Assembly (NCBI RefSeq): GCF_001907235.1
Contig: NZ_MQVS01000002.1
Span: 1-64,000, forward strand
DNA: 64,000 nucleotides
Source: Buchananella hordeovulneris
Lineage (GTDB): Bacteria; Actinomycetota; Actinomycetes; Actinomycetales; Actinomycetaceae
Reading direction: 5' to 3'
Each line of letters begins with the position of its first letter. Position 1 is the stretch's first letter. Positions 44,351-53,153 of this stretch are shown here, in pieces. The position numbers and the translations under genes were made by a program. The notes below the pieces were generated by a model. It did not search any database. It saw nothing but the letters and a program-made list of their open reading frames with translations, and was not told the origin of the DNA.

Positions 44351-46057
44351 TTAGGCCAGCCCGGCCTCGGCCTCGAAGGCGCCTTCTTCCAGGCGCTTCT
44401 TCACCGTCATCAGGTAACGCGCGGCATCGGCCCCATCGATGAGACGGTGGTCGTAGCTGAGCGCCAGGTAGACCATCGAGCGGATGCCGATCATCTCGTT
44501 GCCCTCCGCGTCCTTGACCACCATCGGCCGCTTCACGATCGTGCCGACCCCCAGGATCGCCACCTCGGGGGAGTTGATGATCGGGGTGTCAAACAGGGCC
44601 CCACCCGAACCGGTGTTGGTGATGGTGAAGGTCGAACCGGACAGCTCGTCGGGACCCACCGCGCCTTCCCGGGTGCGGGCCGCCAAGTCGTTGAGCTTCT
44701 TGGCGATGCCGCCCAGGGTGAGGTCACCAGCCTCCTTGATTACCGGCACCAACAGCCCGCGGGGGGTGTCGACCGCAATGCCGATGTTCTCCACCGCGTG
44801 GTACTTAACTTCCTTCCCGTCGATCGTGGCGTTGATCTTCGGGTGAGCCTTCAGCGCCTCGGTCGCGGCCTTGATGAAGAACGGCAGGAACGTCAGCTTG
44901 GTGCCCTCAGCAGCCTCGAACTTCGCCTTGGCCTTGGCTCGCACGGCCGCCACGCGTGTGACATCCACCTCCACCACGGTGGTCAACTGGGCCGAGGTCT
45001 GCAGCGAAGTCATCATGCGTTCGGCGATGACCTGCCGCAGTCGCGTCATCTTTTCGGTCTTGCCCCGCAGCAGCGTGTCGACCGCCGGGACAGCGGCAGC
45101 CTTCTTCTCGGCAGGGGCGGACGGGCTCGCCGCGGGCGCTGGGGCTGCCGCGGCCTGCGACTGGGCTTCGGCAGCCTGCAGGACATCTTCCTTGCGAATA
45201 CGCCCGCCGATGCCGGTGCCAGTGACAGTGGACAGGTCCACGCCCTTCTCAGCCGCGAGCCTGCGCACGATCGGCGTGACGTAGCCACCAGCCCCACCTG
45301 CGGCGGGCGCGGGTGTGGCCGGGGCGGCCGCAGGTGCCGGTGCTGGAGCCGGTGCGGGCGCCGGGGCCGGTGCGGGTGCCGGAGCAGCGGAGGCGACCGG
45401 GGTGGAGGCGGCGGGCGCGGCCGGTGCCGGGGCAGCGACGGGGGCAGCAGCCTGGGTGCCAATAACTGCCAGCACGTCCCCCACGGCAGCGTCAGCGTCT
45501 TCCGCTACACGAATTTCCAACAGGGTGCCTGCAGTCGGCGAGGGGACCTCGGTGTCAACCTTGTCGGTGGAGACCTCCAGCAGGGGTTCGTCCACCGCCA
45601 CCTGGTCGCCGACGGCCTTGAGCCAGCGGGTGACCGTGCCCTCGGTGACCGACTCGCCTAGGGCGGGCATCAGGACCTCGGTGCCCGCGGCATCCGGCGT
45701 CGCAGGCTGCGGTGCGGGGGAGGGGGCTGCGGCAGCCGGGGGCTCCGCGGCTGGGGCCGGGACTTCAGCCGCCGCGGCTTCAGCAGCCGGGGCCTGCGCC
45801 GCCGCGGCACCACTGCCAGAACCGTCACCAATGATTGCTAGGTCGGTGCCGACGGCCACATCGGTGTCCTCAGGCACCAAAATCTGCTCCAGCACACCCG
45901 CGATCGGGGAGGGGACCTCGGTGTCGACCTTGTCGGTGGAGACCTCCAGCAGGGGTTCGTCCACCGCTACTTGGTCGCCGACGGCCTTGAGCCAGCGGGT
46001 GACCGTGCCCTCGGTGACCGACTCGCCTAGGGCGGGCATCTTTACTGATTCGGACAT
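44351..46057 (-). CDS. sucB: Dihydrolipoamide acyltransferase E2 (SucB, actinobacterial type)
   Basis: 568 residues. Two lipoyl domains, each with [16 protein letters not shown] (lipoyl Lys in DKV), joined by Ala/Pro linkers; then a peripheral subunit-binding domain ([19 protein letters not shown]) and the acyltransferase core with catalytic [16 protein letters not shown] near the C terminus. This two-lipoyl layout is that of actinobacterial SucB, an E2 of 2-oxoglutarate and/or pyruvate dehydrogenase. lpd lies 20 bp upstream. Confidence 0.94.
   Translation of the reverse strand: MSESVKMPALGESVTEGTVTRWLKAVGDQVAVDEPLLEVSTDKVDTEVPSPIAGVLEQILVPEDTDVAVGTDLAIIGDGSGSGAAAAQAPAAEAAAAEVPAPAAEPPAAAAPSPAPQPATPDAAGTEVLMPALGESVTEGTVTRWLKAVGDQVAVDEPLLEVSTDKVDTEVPSPTAGTLLEIRVAEDADAAVGDVLAVIGTQAAAPVAAPAPAAPAASTPVASAAPAPAPAPAPAPAPAPAPAAAPATPAPAAGGAGGYVTPIVRRLAAEKGVDLSTVTGTGIGGRIRKEDVLQAAEAQSQAAAAPAPAASPSAPAEKKAAAVPAVDTLLRGKTEKMTRLRQVIAERMMTSLQTSAQLTTVVEVDVTRVAAVRAKAKAKFEAAEGTKLTFLPFFIKAATEALKAHPKINATIDGKEVKYHAVENIGIAVDTPRGLLVPVIKEAGDLTLGGIAKKLNDLAARTREGAVGPDELSGSTFTITNTGSGGALFDTPIINSPEVAILGVGTIVKRPMVVKDAEGNEMIGIRSMVYLALSYDHRLIDGADAARYLMTVKKRLEEGAFEAEAGLA
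45541..45671 (-). repeat. Lipoyl-domain DNA repeat, copy A
   Basis: 131 bp that differ from 45910-46040 at only three positions. They encode the core of the second lipoyl domain. Identity at synonymous sites suggests recent duplication or gene conversion. Confidence 0.85.
45910..46040 (-). repeat. Lipoyl-domain DNA repeat, copy B
   Basis: The partner of 45541-45671, encoding the first (N-terminal) lipoyl domain; three mismatches in 131 bp. Confidence 0.85.
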
Positions 46058-46077
46058 GAAAATCGTCTCCTAGGTGG

Positions 46078-47454
46078 TCAGTTGTGGGCGTGCAAAGGCT
46101 TGCCGACCAAAGCCAAGCCAGCCTCGCCAAGCGCTTCGTTTTGGGTCGGGTGGGCGTGAATGAGGGGCGAGAGGTCCTCCGGGTAGGCCTCCCACGACAC
46201 CAACAGCTGCCCCTCACCGACCAGTTCGCCTACGCGCGCCCCAATCGCATGGAAGCCAACAATCGGGCCGTCAGCCTGCCGCACCAGCTTAATGAAGCCG
46301 GTGGTGGCCAGAATCTGGGATTTGCCGTTGCCGCCCAAGTTGTATTCGACGGTCTGCACGGCGTCACCGAACTTCTCCCGCGCCTGCTTCTCGGTAAGCC
46401 CCACTGAGGCGATCTCCGGTTCGCAGTAGGTAACGCGCGGAATGCTGGACTCCACCAATGGTTGCGGGTTGAGGCCCGCGATCTCTTCTGCCACGAAGAT
46501 GCCCTGCTGGAATCCGCGGTGCGCCAGTTGCAGGCCCGGCACGATGTCGCCCACGGCGTAAACTCCCGGCACATTGGTGGCCAGGCGCTCGTCGGTGAGC
46601 ACGAAGCCGCGGTCCATCCGCAACCCGAGCTCCTCATAGCCGAGGTTGGCGGTAGCCGGGCCACGCCCGACAGCCACCAGCAGTAGGTCGGCCTCGACCT
46701 GTTTGCCATCCTCGGTCCGGGCGACGATGCCATCGGCGTGCTGCTCCACCCCCGCAAACCGGGTCCCCAGGTGGAAGTCAATGCCGCGCTTGCGGAAGGC
46801 CCGCTCCAGCGCCTTAGAGATGACCTCCTCCTCGTTGGGTACCAAGTGGGGCAGGCCCTCCAAAATGGTGACTTTGGCGCCAAAAGAGTTCCACACCGAG
46901 GCGAACTCGCACCCGATGACCCCGCCTCCCAGCACGACTACGCGCTGCGGCACATAGTCCAGGGCCAAGGCCTGCTCCGAGGTCAGCACCCGGCCGCCGA
47001 TTTCCAGGCCCGGTAGGGACTTGGAGTAGGAGCCCGAGGCCAGCACCAGGTTCTTGCCCGTGACCTGCTGGTCTCCCACCTGCACCGTGTGTGCGTCCTT
47101 GACTACGCCCCAGCCCTGGACGTAGTCCACTCCCCGCGACTTCACCAGACCCTGCAGGCCCTTGTAGAGACGCGAGATTACGCCGTCTTTGTAGCTGTTG
47201 ACGCCCGCCATATCGATGCCCTCGAAGGCCGAGCGGACCCCAAAGGCGGCGCTTTCGCGCACCGCGTCGGCGGTTTCAGCGGCGTGGAGTAGGGCCTTAG
47301 TCGGAATGCAGCCGCGGTGCAGGCACGTGCCACCGAGCTTGTCGGCCTCAATGAGGGCCACCTTTAGCCCAAGCTGAGCGCCACGCAACGCGGCCGCGTA
47401 ACCGCCCGAACCACCACCGAGAATAACGATGTCGTACTGGGGATCGTTCACCAA
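46078..47454 (-). CDS. lpd: Dihydrolipoamide dehydrogenase
   Basis: 458 residues, ATG after GGAGAAA. FAD motif VILGGGSGGYAAALRGAQLG, redox disulfide C44/C49 in GGTCLHRGCIPTKALLH, NAD motif VVLGGGVIGCEFASVW and the C-terminal His-Glu in HAHPTQNEALGEA. It reoxidises lipoyl groups of SucB, its neighbour. The 104-bp leader contains only a short GCACCG/CGGTGC stem. Confidence 0.96.
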   Translation of the reverse strand: MVNDPQYDIVILGGGSGGYAAALRGAQLGLKVALIEADKLGGTCLHRGCIPTKALLHAAETADAVRESAAFGVRSAFEGIDMAGVNSYKDGVISRLYKGLQGLVKSRGVDYVQGWGVVKDAHTVQVGDQQVTGKNLVLASGSYSKSLPGLEIGGRVLTSEQALALDYVPQRVVVLGGGVIGCEFASVWNSFGAKVTILEGLPHLVPNEEEVISKALERAFRKRGIDFHLGTRFAGVEQHADGIVARTEDGKQVEADLLLVAVGRGPATANLGYEELGLRMDRGFVLTDERLATNVPGVYAVGDIVPGLQLAHRGFQQGIFVAEEIAGLNPQPLVESSIPRVTYCEPEIASVGLTEKQAREKFGDAVQTVEYNLGGNGKSQILATTGFIKLVRQADGPIVGFHAIGARVGELVGEGQLLVSWEAYPEDLSPLIHAHPTQNEALGEAGLALVGKPLHAHN

Positions 47455-47558
47455 TTTCTCCTCTAACGAGAAAGCCTGACTTCTGCAATTGTGGCACCGC
47501 CGGGCGTCGACGGTGCGCGAGGCGTGCGAGACGAAAGTCCCAAGCCCCTAATCTACGC

Positions 47559-48998
47559 CTACTGGGCCAACAGCGCCGTCAGCAACCGCACCCCGTAGCC
47601 CGTGCCGCCGGTTGAGACGTAGTTGGCGGGTTTACCGGCACGGAAGGACGGACCCGCAATATCGATGTGGGCCCAAGACAGCGAATCGGTAAACTCCCGC
47701 AAGAACAGGCCCGCGCTCAACATGCCGCCCTCACGCCCGCCAATGTTGGCCAAATCCGCCACCGGCGACTGCAGGCCCTCGCGCAGGGCCTGTGGCAGCG
47801 GCATCGGCCACACCTGCTCATCGCTGGCCGCCCCGGCCGCCACCACCGCCTCGCGCACAGACTCGCACCCCATCACGGCGGCAATCTCGGTGCCCAACGC
47901 AATAACCTGGGCGCCCGTCAAGGTCGCCATGTCGAGCAATAGGTCTGGCTTCTCCTCCGCTGCCAACGCCAACGCGTCGGCCATCACCAGCCGCCCCTCC
48001 GCGTCAGTGTTGAGCACCTCCACCGTCTTGCCGTTGCGCATTGTGATCACGTCGCTGGGGCGCTGCGCCCCGCCGCCCGGCATATTCTCGGCTAGCGCCA
48101 ACCACGCAGTGACCTTCACCGGCAGCCCCAACTCGGCAGCCGCCAAGACGGTGTGCAGCACCGCGGCCGCCCCCGCCATATCCGACTTCATCTCCTCCAT
48201 GCCCTTGGCGGGCTTGAGGGACAGGCCCCCCGAATCAAAAGTGATGCCCTTGCCGACCAAGGCCACGTGCCGCCCCGCCTTGGCAGGCGTGTACGTCAAC
48301 TTCACCAGGTGCGGGGGGCGGTGCGAGCCTTGCCCCACCCCGACCAAGCCGCCGCACCCCATCTTGGCCAGCTCCGCGGCGTCGTACACCTTGGCCTTGA
48401 CCTTCCCCTTGGCCAACCCCGCCGCGTGCTTGGCAAACGCCTCCGGGTAGAGGTGGTTGGGGGAGGAGTTGACCAGGTCACGTGCCCCCAACACGTGCGT
48501 GGCCAGGATCTGGCCTCGCTTGCAGGCCGCCGCGAAGTCGGTGCCCCGCGGCCCGGCCGCCAGCACCGTTACCTGCGCCGCGACGGCGTCCGCGTCCGAC
48601 TTGTACAGGCCCGGGGAATGCGCCCCCAGCAAAGCTCCCTCCACGATCGCCTGCAGCTGGTCTTCCGTGTCTGCGGGCAACGCCAGGGCCACGTGCGCGG
48701 TCTCGGCCAGCGCCCGCACGGCACTGCCCGCCGCCCGCCGTCGCGCCTCCGTGGCGCTGTAGCGCTCCGCGTCCAGGCCCACAAAAGCCACCACCGGGGC
48801 CCCCACCCCCGCCGGGGCTGGGCACTGCACAAACTCCCCGTCCTTGCCGCGCACCTGCAACAGGGCAGCCAGGCGCTCCAGCTCCTTGGCAAGTTTTTTG
48901 TTGGCTACGCCCTGGACTTGCGCACCAGACACGGCAAAAACGACGACATCGGCAGAGAACTTGGCAACATCTTTGCTGCTTAGGGAAATAGCGGTCAT
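47559..48998 (-). CDS. pepA: Leucyl aminopeptidase (M17)
   Basis: 479 residues from ATG 48998; GGAGG lies only 1 nt before it, so an upstream GTG at 49031 cannot be excluded. M17 signature NTDAEGRLVMADALAL and metal/catalytic LVGKGITFDSGGLSLKP. It removes N-terminal residues from peptides with two metal ions. The N-terminal ~160 residues are the usual macrodomain-like part. Confidence 0.93.
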   Translation of the reverse strand: MTAISLSSKDVAKFSADVVVFAVSGAQVQGVANKKLAKELERLAALLQVRGKDGEFVQCPAPAGVGAPVVAFVGLDAERYSATEARRRAAGSAVRALAETAHVALALPADTEDQLQAIVEGALLGAHSPGLYKSDADAVAAQVTVLAAGPRGTDFAAACKRGQILATHVLGARDLVNSSPNHLYPEAFAKHAAGLAKGKVKAKVYDAAELAKMGCGGLVGVGQGSHRPPHLVKLTYTPAKAGRHVALVGKGITFDSGGLSLKPAKGMEEMKSDMAGAAAVLHTVLAAAELGLPVKVTAWLALAENMPGGGAQRPSDVITMRNGKTVEVLNTDAEGRLVMADALALAAEEKPDLLLDMATLTGAQVIALGTEIAAVMGCESVREAVVAAGAASDEQVWPMPLPQALREGLQSPVADLANIGGREGGMLSAGLFLREFTDSLSWAHIDIAGPSFRAGKPANYVSTGGTGYGVRLLTALLAQ

Positions 48999-49052
48999 GC
49001 CTCCATGGTAGGCCCCGCCCGCCCTCCCCACCTACCGGAGCGGGCCCTGCCC

Positions 49053-49511
49053 CTACACCGCGCCGACGAAACCCAACTGACGCCAAGCCTCGTACAAGGC
49101 GATAGCCGCAGCGTTGGACAGGTTCAAACTACGGGCCGCGGGCACCATCGGCAACCGCACGGGCTGCACCCGCGGATCGGCGATCATCTCCGGTGGCAGC
49201 CCCGTCGGCTCTGGACCAAACACCAACAGATCCCCCTGTTGGTAGGCCACCTCAGTGTGGCGCGTTGTGGCCTGCCCCGTGAAAACAAAGATGCGCCCCG
49301 GGGCCGCTAACGCGTAAACGTCCTCGATCGACTCGTTGACCTCCACATGCGCCAGGTCGTGGTAGTCCAGGCCCGCCCGCCGCAACTTGGCGTCGTCCAT
49401 GGCAAAAAGCGGATCGACCAAATGCAGGTGCGCTCCCGTGCACGCCGACAAGCGGATAGCAGACCCGGTGTTACCGGGAATGCGCGGGGAGAAAAAACAA
49501 AGACGCAACAT
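49053..49511 (-). CDS. trmL: TrmL-like tRNA (cytidine-34/uridine-34-2'-O)-methyltransferase
   Basis: 152 residues from ATG 49511, chosen because GGGAGG then lies 9 nt away; ATG 49520 has it touching. SPOUT fold motifs: SPRIPGNTGSAIRL, LLVFGPEPTGLP and PAARSLNLSNAAAIALYEAW (knot). Modifies the wobble base of some leucine tRNAs. Confidence 0.92.
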   Translation of the reverse strand: MLRLCFFSPRIPGNTGSAIRLSACTGAHLHLVDPLFAMDDAKLRRAGLDYHDLAHVEVNESIEDVYALAAPGRIFVFTGQATTRHTEVAYQQGDLLVFGPEPTGLPPEMIADPRVQPVRLPMVPAARSLNLSNAAAIALYEAWRQLGFVGAV

Positions 49512-49547
49512 GGGCGTCATCCTCCCACGTCCCCCCAGCAGCACACC

Positions 49548-50075
49548 CTAGTGGGCAAACGTGCCCGTCAACGTCGCCCGCGCCAGCGTGTGAGCCAGCG
49601 CCGTGAACGCCACCGCGGTGGGGGAGGCCTCGTCAGTCAGCTCCAGGCTGTCCACCGCCAGGGCGTGCACCGCGAAGATGTAGCGGTGCGGCCGATCCCC
49701 CGGCGGGGGCGCGGCACCCTCATAGGCGTGTGCGCCCCCGTCGCTGCGCACGTGGAACATGGCGCCGTCCAGCAGCAGGTCGCTTTCCCCCAAGCCCTGC
49801 GCCAACTCAGTGACAGTGGCCGGGATGTCGACCACCGTCCAGTGCCAGTATCCGGCCGGGGTGGGGGCATCGGGATCAAAGCACGACACCACGAAGGAAC
49901 GAGTCTCCGCCGGAAATCCGCTCCACGCCAGGTGCGGAGAGACGTTGCCCCCCTGTGCACTGTGCAATGGCGGCAATGACTCCCCGTCAGCAAAGTCGTT
50001 GGAACGCAGCGTGAAGGAGGGAAACTGCGGCAGCAGCGCGTACGGGTCGGGGGCAACTGGGCGATCCAGTCTCAT
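49548..50075 (-). CDS. YbhB/YbcL (PEBP-like) family protein
   Basis: 175 residues from ATG 50075, GGAAGGAG 6 nt upstream; the frame is open far upstream without conserved sequence. PEBP fold signatures: GGNVSPHLAWSGFP, CFDPDAPTPAGYWHWTVVDIP and DRPHRYIFAVHAL. The family is named for Raf kinase inhibitor likeness; bacterial roles are obscure. Divergent from the SOS cassette. Confidence 0.92.
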   Translation of the reverse strand: MRLDRPVAPDPYALLPQFPSFTLRSNDFADGESLPPLHSAQGGNVSPHLAWSGFPAETRSFVVSCFDPDAPTPAGYWHWTVVDIPATVTELAQGLGESDLLLDGAMFHVRSDGGAHAYEGAAPPPGDRPHRYIFAVHALAVDSLELTDEASPTAVAFTALAHTLARATLTGTFAH

Positions 50076-50141
50076 TGTGGCTCCTTCCGTGTGGGGCTGC
50101 CCGCAGTCTAGGGGGAGAAGGAAAAAGTTAGCCCCACCCCG

Positions 50142-50147
50142 TAGACT
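50142..50147 (+). promoter_or_regulatory. -10 hexamer TAGACT of the imuA' operon
   Basis: TAGACT lies 2 nt before a LexA box. Transcription would begin inside the box (~50154). No good -35 is seen. Confidence 0.45.
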
Positions 50148-50149
50148 TA

Positions 50150-50165
50150 TCGAACAAACGTTCGA
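50150..50165. promoter_or_regulatory. LexA (SOS) box of imuA'-imuB
   Basis: TCGAACAAACGTTCGA matches the Gram-positive/mycobacterial SOS operator TCGAAC-N4-GTTCGA in all 12 arm bases. It overlaps the expected transcription start and lies 4 bp before GTG 50170. Confidence 0.92.
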
Positions 50166-50169
50166 GGGG

Positions 50170-50853
50170 GTGGGGGAGTTGTCCAACCGGTTAGCCCAGG
50201 CCCGCGCCGCGCTCGCGGCGGCGGAGGAGCGGGTGGGGGTGCGGAAACGCCCGCTTGCTGCCCCTGGGGGGCGCCCGGTGCCGACGGTCCTGCACGGCCT
50301 GCTGGGGGCCCGCTGCTTGGGGGTGGCGGTCAGCGGTTCTAGTGCGTTGTTGCTGCAGGTGTGGGCGGCGGCCATGCGGGCCGACGACTGGGGGGCCATC
50401 GTCGGTTTTCCGACCTTGGGGTGGGATGCAGCGCGGGAGGCGGGCATTGATCTGGGGCGCGTGGTGGCGGTGCCAGACCCCGGTAGTGCTGCCGCCCGCG
50501 TGCTGGGGGTGCTCAGTGAGGTGGGAGGAGTGCTGGTGGTGGGGCCAACGGTGCAGCTGTCTGCGCCCCAGCAGCGCACCATCGGTCAAAAGCTGTGGCG
50601 GCAAGAAGGTTTCTTGCTGAGTGCCCAGGCCTGGCCGGGGGTGCCGCACGTGGTGGCCCAGAAGGTGACCTGTCCGCAGTTGGGGCTGGGGGAGGGGCGC
50701 ATAGCCGGGGCCAGCTGGCGCGTGACGCGTGCCGACAGGCCCGGGTATGCGCCAATAACGGTCGCCTGGGACGGGGACGGCCTGCAGGCAGCGAGCGCGC
50801 GCCGGGCCGAACGGCAGGTAATCGCCTTGCGGCAAGTGCGGAGCGGGCGATGA
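50170..50853 (+). CDS. imuA': ImuA'-like mutasome protein
   Basis: 227 residues if started at GTG 50170, 224 from TTG 50179. RecA-like beta-sheet region: LGVAVSGSSALLLQVWAAAM, ADDWGAIVGFPTLGWDAAREAGID and VPHVVAQKVTCP; no Walker A, as in actinobacterial ImuA'. The stop overlaps imuB (ATGA), and a LexA box precedes it. In mycobacteria ImuA', ImuB and DnaE2 act together in damage-induced mutagenesis. Confidence 0.85.
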   Translation: MGELSNRLAQARAALAAAEERVGVRKRPLAAPGGRPVPTVLHGLLGARCLGVAVSGSSALLLQVWAAAMRADDWGAIVGFPTLGWDAAREAGIDLGRVVAVPDPGSAAARVLGVLSEVGGVLVVGPTVQLSAPQQRTIGQKLWRQEGFLLSAQAWPGVPHVVAQKVTCPQLGLGEGRIAGASWRVTRADRPGYAPITVAWDGDGLQAASARRAERQVIALRQVRSGR

Positions 50854-52430
50854 GCGGGCGGGAATGGCTATGCGCCTGGGTGCCGAACTGGCCGCTAGCG
50901 GCCCTGCTAGTTGGCGCACCGGAACTGGCAGCCGCCCCCGTAGCCCTGACCGTGCGCAACCGGATCCGGGCCGCCACCCCGGCGGCCGCCCACCGCGGTG
51001 TACAGCCCGGCATGACAGTGCGTACCGCGCACGAGCTGTGCCCGGAACTGGCCGTGCACCGCGACGATCCGGCCCGCCAAACCCGAGTGTTCGAGCAAGT
51101 GCTACGGGACCTCGACGAAGTGGTTGCCGCCGTGCACGTGGTACGTCCTGGCCTGGTGCTGGTGCCTGCCCGCGGGCCCGCCCGCTGGGCGGGGGGCCGT
51201 GAGCAACTGGCCGAAAAACTCGGCGCTGCAGTGGCGGAAGGCTCCGGGCAGGAAGTGCAAGTCGGCGGCGGTTGCGGCACCCTGACGGCCATCCTCGCTG
51301 CGCAGGCGCAGCGCTTCATCCCCGCTGGGCAGGAACAGCAATTCTTGGCTCCCTGGCCGCTGCGGGCAGCCGGGCGGGCCCTGCCCGGCCACGACTTGAC
51401 GGCGCTGCAGCAAACACTGGACCAATTAGGCATCCGCACGCTCGGGCAGCTCGCCCAGCTGCCCGCAGCGCAAGTGGCAGACAGATTCGGCCAGCTGGGG
51501 CAGCTGCTGCACCGCCTAGCCAGCGGCAACGAGGTCACCCCCACGCGGCCCGCCGATCGCCCCCGTGACTTCGCAGTCACGCGCGAACTGGACCCGCCCG
51601 TGCACCGCGCCGACGTGGCCGCTTTCGTCGCCAAATCACTGGTGGCGCAATTCCTGGCCGGGCTGGCCGAACGCGGGCAGGCCTGCGCCAGCCTGGAAAT
51701 CGCGGCCTGCACCACCAACGGCACCTGGCGCAGCCGCATCTGGTCCCTAACTGCCCCGCCCAGCGCCACAGACCTCACTGATCGCGTGCGTTGGCAACTC
51801 GACGGCTGGCTCGCCGCCCGCCCCGCTCACTCCGGCGACGGGCCCCTGCACCGCCTCCGCCTGCGCGGCACCGACACCTACCCGGCCAGCGGGGCCCAAG
51901 CAGGCTTATGGGGCAAGCAAACCGCCGCCGAGCAGGCCGCCAACCGCGCCGCCCTCCGCCTGCAGGGCATCCTCGGCCCCGCGGCCGTAGTGCGGCCCTT
52001 CGCCCACCCCGGCAACGATCCTCGCTCCCGCACCGGTGTCGTGGCCTGGGGGGAGGCGCTGCCGTCCCCACCAAGCCAGCCGGGGCCGTGGCCGCATGCC
52101 CTGCCTGCCCCTTCCCCCACCTTGCTTCCCGCCACCCCGCCCGTGGTGCGCCTCCTGGACGCCGCCGCCGCCCCCGTCACCATCCAAGCGGACGGCACCC
52201 TCAGCGCCACCCCCACCCAGCTCCTGTTGCCTGCCGCCACTGACTTCCTGCTGCCTGCCGGGCGCTACCAAATCACCGGCTACAGCTGGCCCTGGGTCTT
52301 TAGTGGCCAATGGTGGCTCTCCGCCGGTCTGCCCGCCCGGGCCTACCTTGCCCTGGAAACCGACCGCGGTCCCGCCCTCCTGCTCGCCCACTGGGCAGAC
52401 ACATGGCACCTGGACGGTGTCTACGACTAG
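50850..52430 (+). CDS. imuB: ImuB, inactive Y-family polymerase-like protein
   Basis: 526 residues. Y-family fold, but the N-terminal acidic active-site positions are lost (CAWVPNWPLAALL where active enzymes have Asp), as in ImuB. The helix-hairpin-helix DQLGIRTLGQLAQLPA follows near 191. A degenerate clamp-binding motif, AQAGLWG at 349-355, matches the place of QLPLWG in mycobacterial ImuB. It should bridge DnaE2 to the beta clamp. The C-terminal ~170 residues are Pro-rich then conserved. Confidence 0.93.
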   Translation: MSGREWLCAWVPNWPLAALLVGAPELAAAPVALTVRNRIRAATPAAAHRGVQPGMTVRTAHELCPELAVHRDDPARQTRVFEQVLRDLDEVVAAVHVVRPGLVLVPARGPARWAGGREQLAEKLGAAVAEGSGQEVQVGGGCGTLTAILAAQAQRFIPAGQEQQFLAPWPLRAAGRALPGHDLTALQQTLDQLGIRTLGQLAQLPAAQVADRFGQLGQLLHRLASGNEVTPTRPADRPRDFAVTRELDPPVHRADVAAFVAKSLVAQFLAGLAERGQACASLEIAACTTNGTWRSRIWSLTAPPSATDLTDRVRWQLDGWLAARPAHSGDGPLHRLRLRGTDTYPASGAQAGLWGKQTAAEQAANRAALRLQGILGPAAVVRPFAHPGNDPRSRTGVVAWGEALPSPPSQPGPWPHALPAPSPTLLPATPPVVRLLDAAAAPVTIQADGTLSATPTQLLLPAATDFLLPAGRYQITGYSWPWVFSGQWWLSAGLPARAYLALETDRGPALLLAHWADTWHLDGVYD

Positions 52431-52478
52431 CAGCCCGCCCCCAACCGGTACGATCAAACACCGGCGAAAGGACGGCAC

Positions 52479-53135
52479 GTGGCCAAGCTTTACTTCCGGT
52501 ACGGGGCAATGAACTCCGGCAAATCAACCGCCCTGCTTCAAGCCGCCTTCAACTACGAAGAACGCGGACAGCGAGTCCTCCTTGCCAAGCCCCGCATCGA
52601 CACCAAGGGCGACAACCAGATCATCTCCCGTCTCGGGGTCAGCCGCACCGTCGACCTCCTCGTCGACCCCCAAACCGACCTCTTCGCCCTCGTCGCCGAC
52701 CGAGCCCGCGGCCACGACGCCACTGCCCTCCTGCCGGATCTCCCCGCCGCCGCCATCTCCTGCCTCCTTATAGACGAGGCCCAGTTCCTCACCCCCGCCC
52801 AAGTGGACGACCTCGTGGAAGTGGCCGTCACCCTCAACATCCCCGTCCTGGCCTACGGCATCCGCACCGACTTTCGCACCATTTCCTTTCCCGGGGCCCT
52901 CCGCCTGCTCGAAGTGGCCCACAGCCTCGAAGAGCTCAAAACCATCTGCCGCTGCGGCCGCAAAGCCATATTCAACGGCCGGAAAGTGGCCGACGTCTTC
53001 GTCTTCGCGGGCGACCAAGTAGCCATCGACGGGGTGGATGTTGGCTACGAGTCCCTCTGCGGCGCCTGCTACCTGCAAGCCGGCGGTCAACTGCCCTACA
53101 AAGCCGAGCGCGACAACCCGCCCCCCGCCAACTAG
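52479..53135 (+). CDS. tdk: Thymidine kinase (type II)
   Basis: 218 residues, GTG 52479 with GAAAGGA at 52466. P-loop YGAMNSGKSTALL at 9, LLIDEAQFLTPAQ near 95, YGIRTDF, and a zinc ribbon with ICRCG and SLCGACY. Salvages thymidine to dTMP. Placed between imuB (48 bp) and dnaE2 (10 bp), inside the SOS mutagenesis cassette, so read-through from the LexA-controlled promoter is likely. Confidence 0.95.
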   Translation: MAKLYFRYGAMNSGKSTALLQAAFNYEERGQRVLLAKPRIDTKGDNQIISRLGVSRTVDLLVDPQTDLFALVADRARGHDATALLPDLPAAAISCLLIDEAQFLTPAQVDDLVEVAVTLNIPVLAYGIRTDFRTISFPGALRLLEVAHSLEELKTICRCGRKAIFNGRKVADVFVFAGDQVAIDGVDVGYESLCGACYLQAGGQLPYKAERDNPPPAN

Positions 53136-53138
53136 AAT
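53110..53138 (+). promoter_or_regulatory. dnaE2 promoter
   Basis: GCGACA (53110-53115, four of six -35 bases), a 17-nt spacer, then TAGAAT (53133-53138, five of six -10 bases). The -10 ends 7 nt before GTG 53146, so the mRNA should be leaderless. It lies inside the end of tdk. Confidence 0.7.
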
Positions 53139-53153
53139 CGAACATGTGTTCGA
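53138..53153. promoter_or_regulatory. LexA (SOS) box across the dnaE2 start codon
   Basis: TCGAACATGTGTTCGA, a perfect palindrome and perfect SOS operator. It touches the last base of the -10 and covers the expected transcription start and the GTG start codon (53146-53148). Confidence 0.95.
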
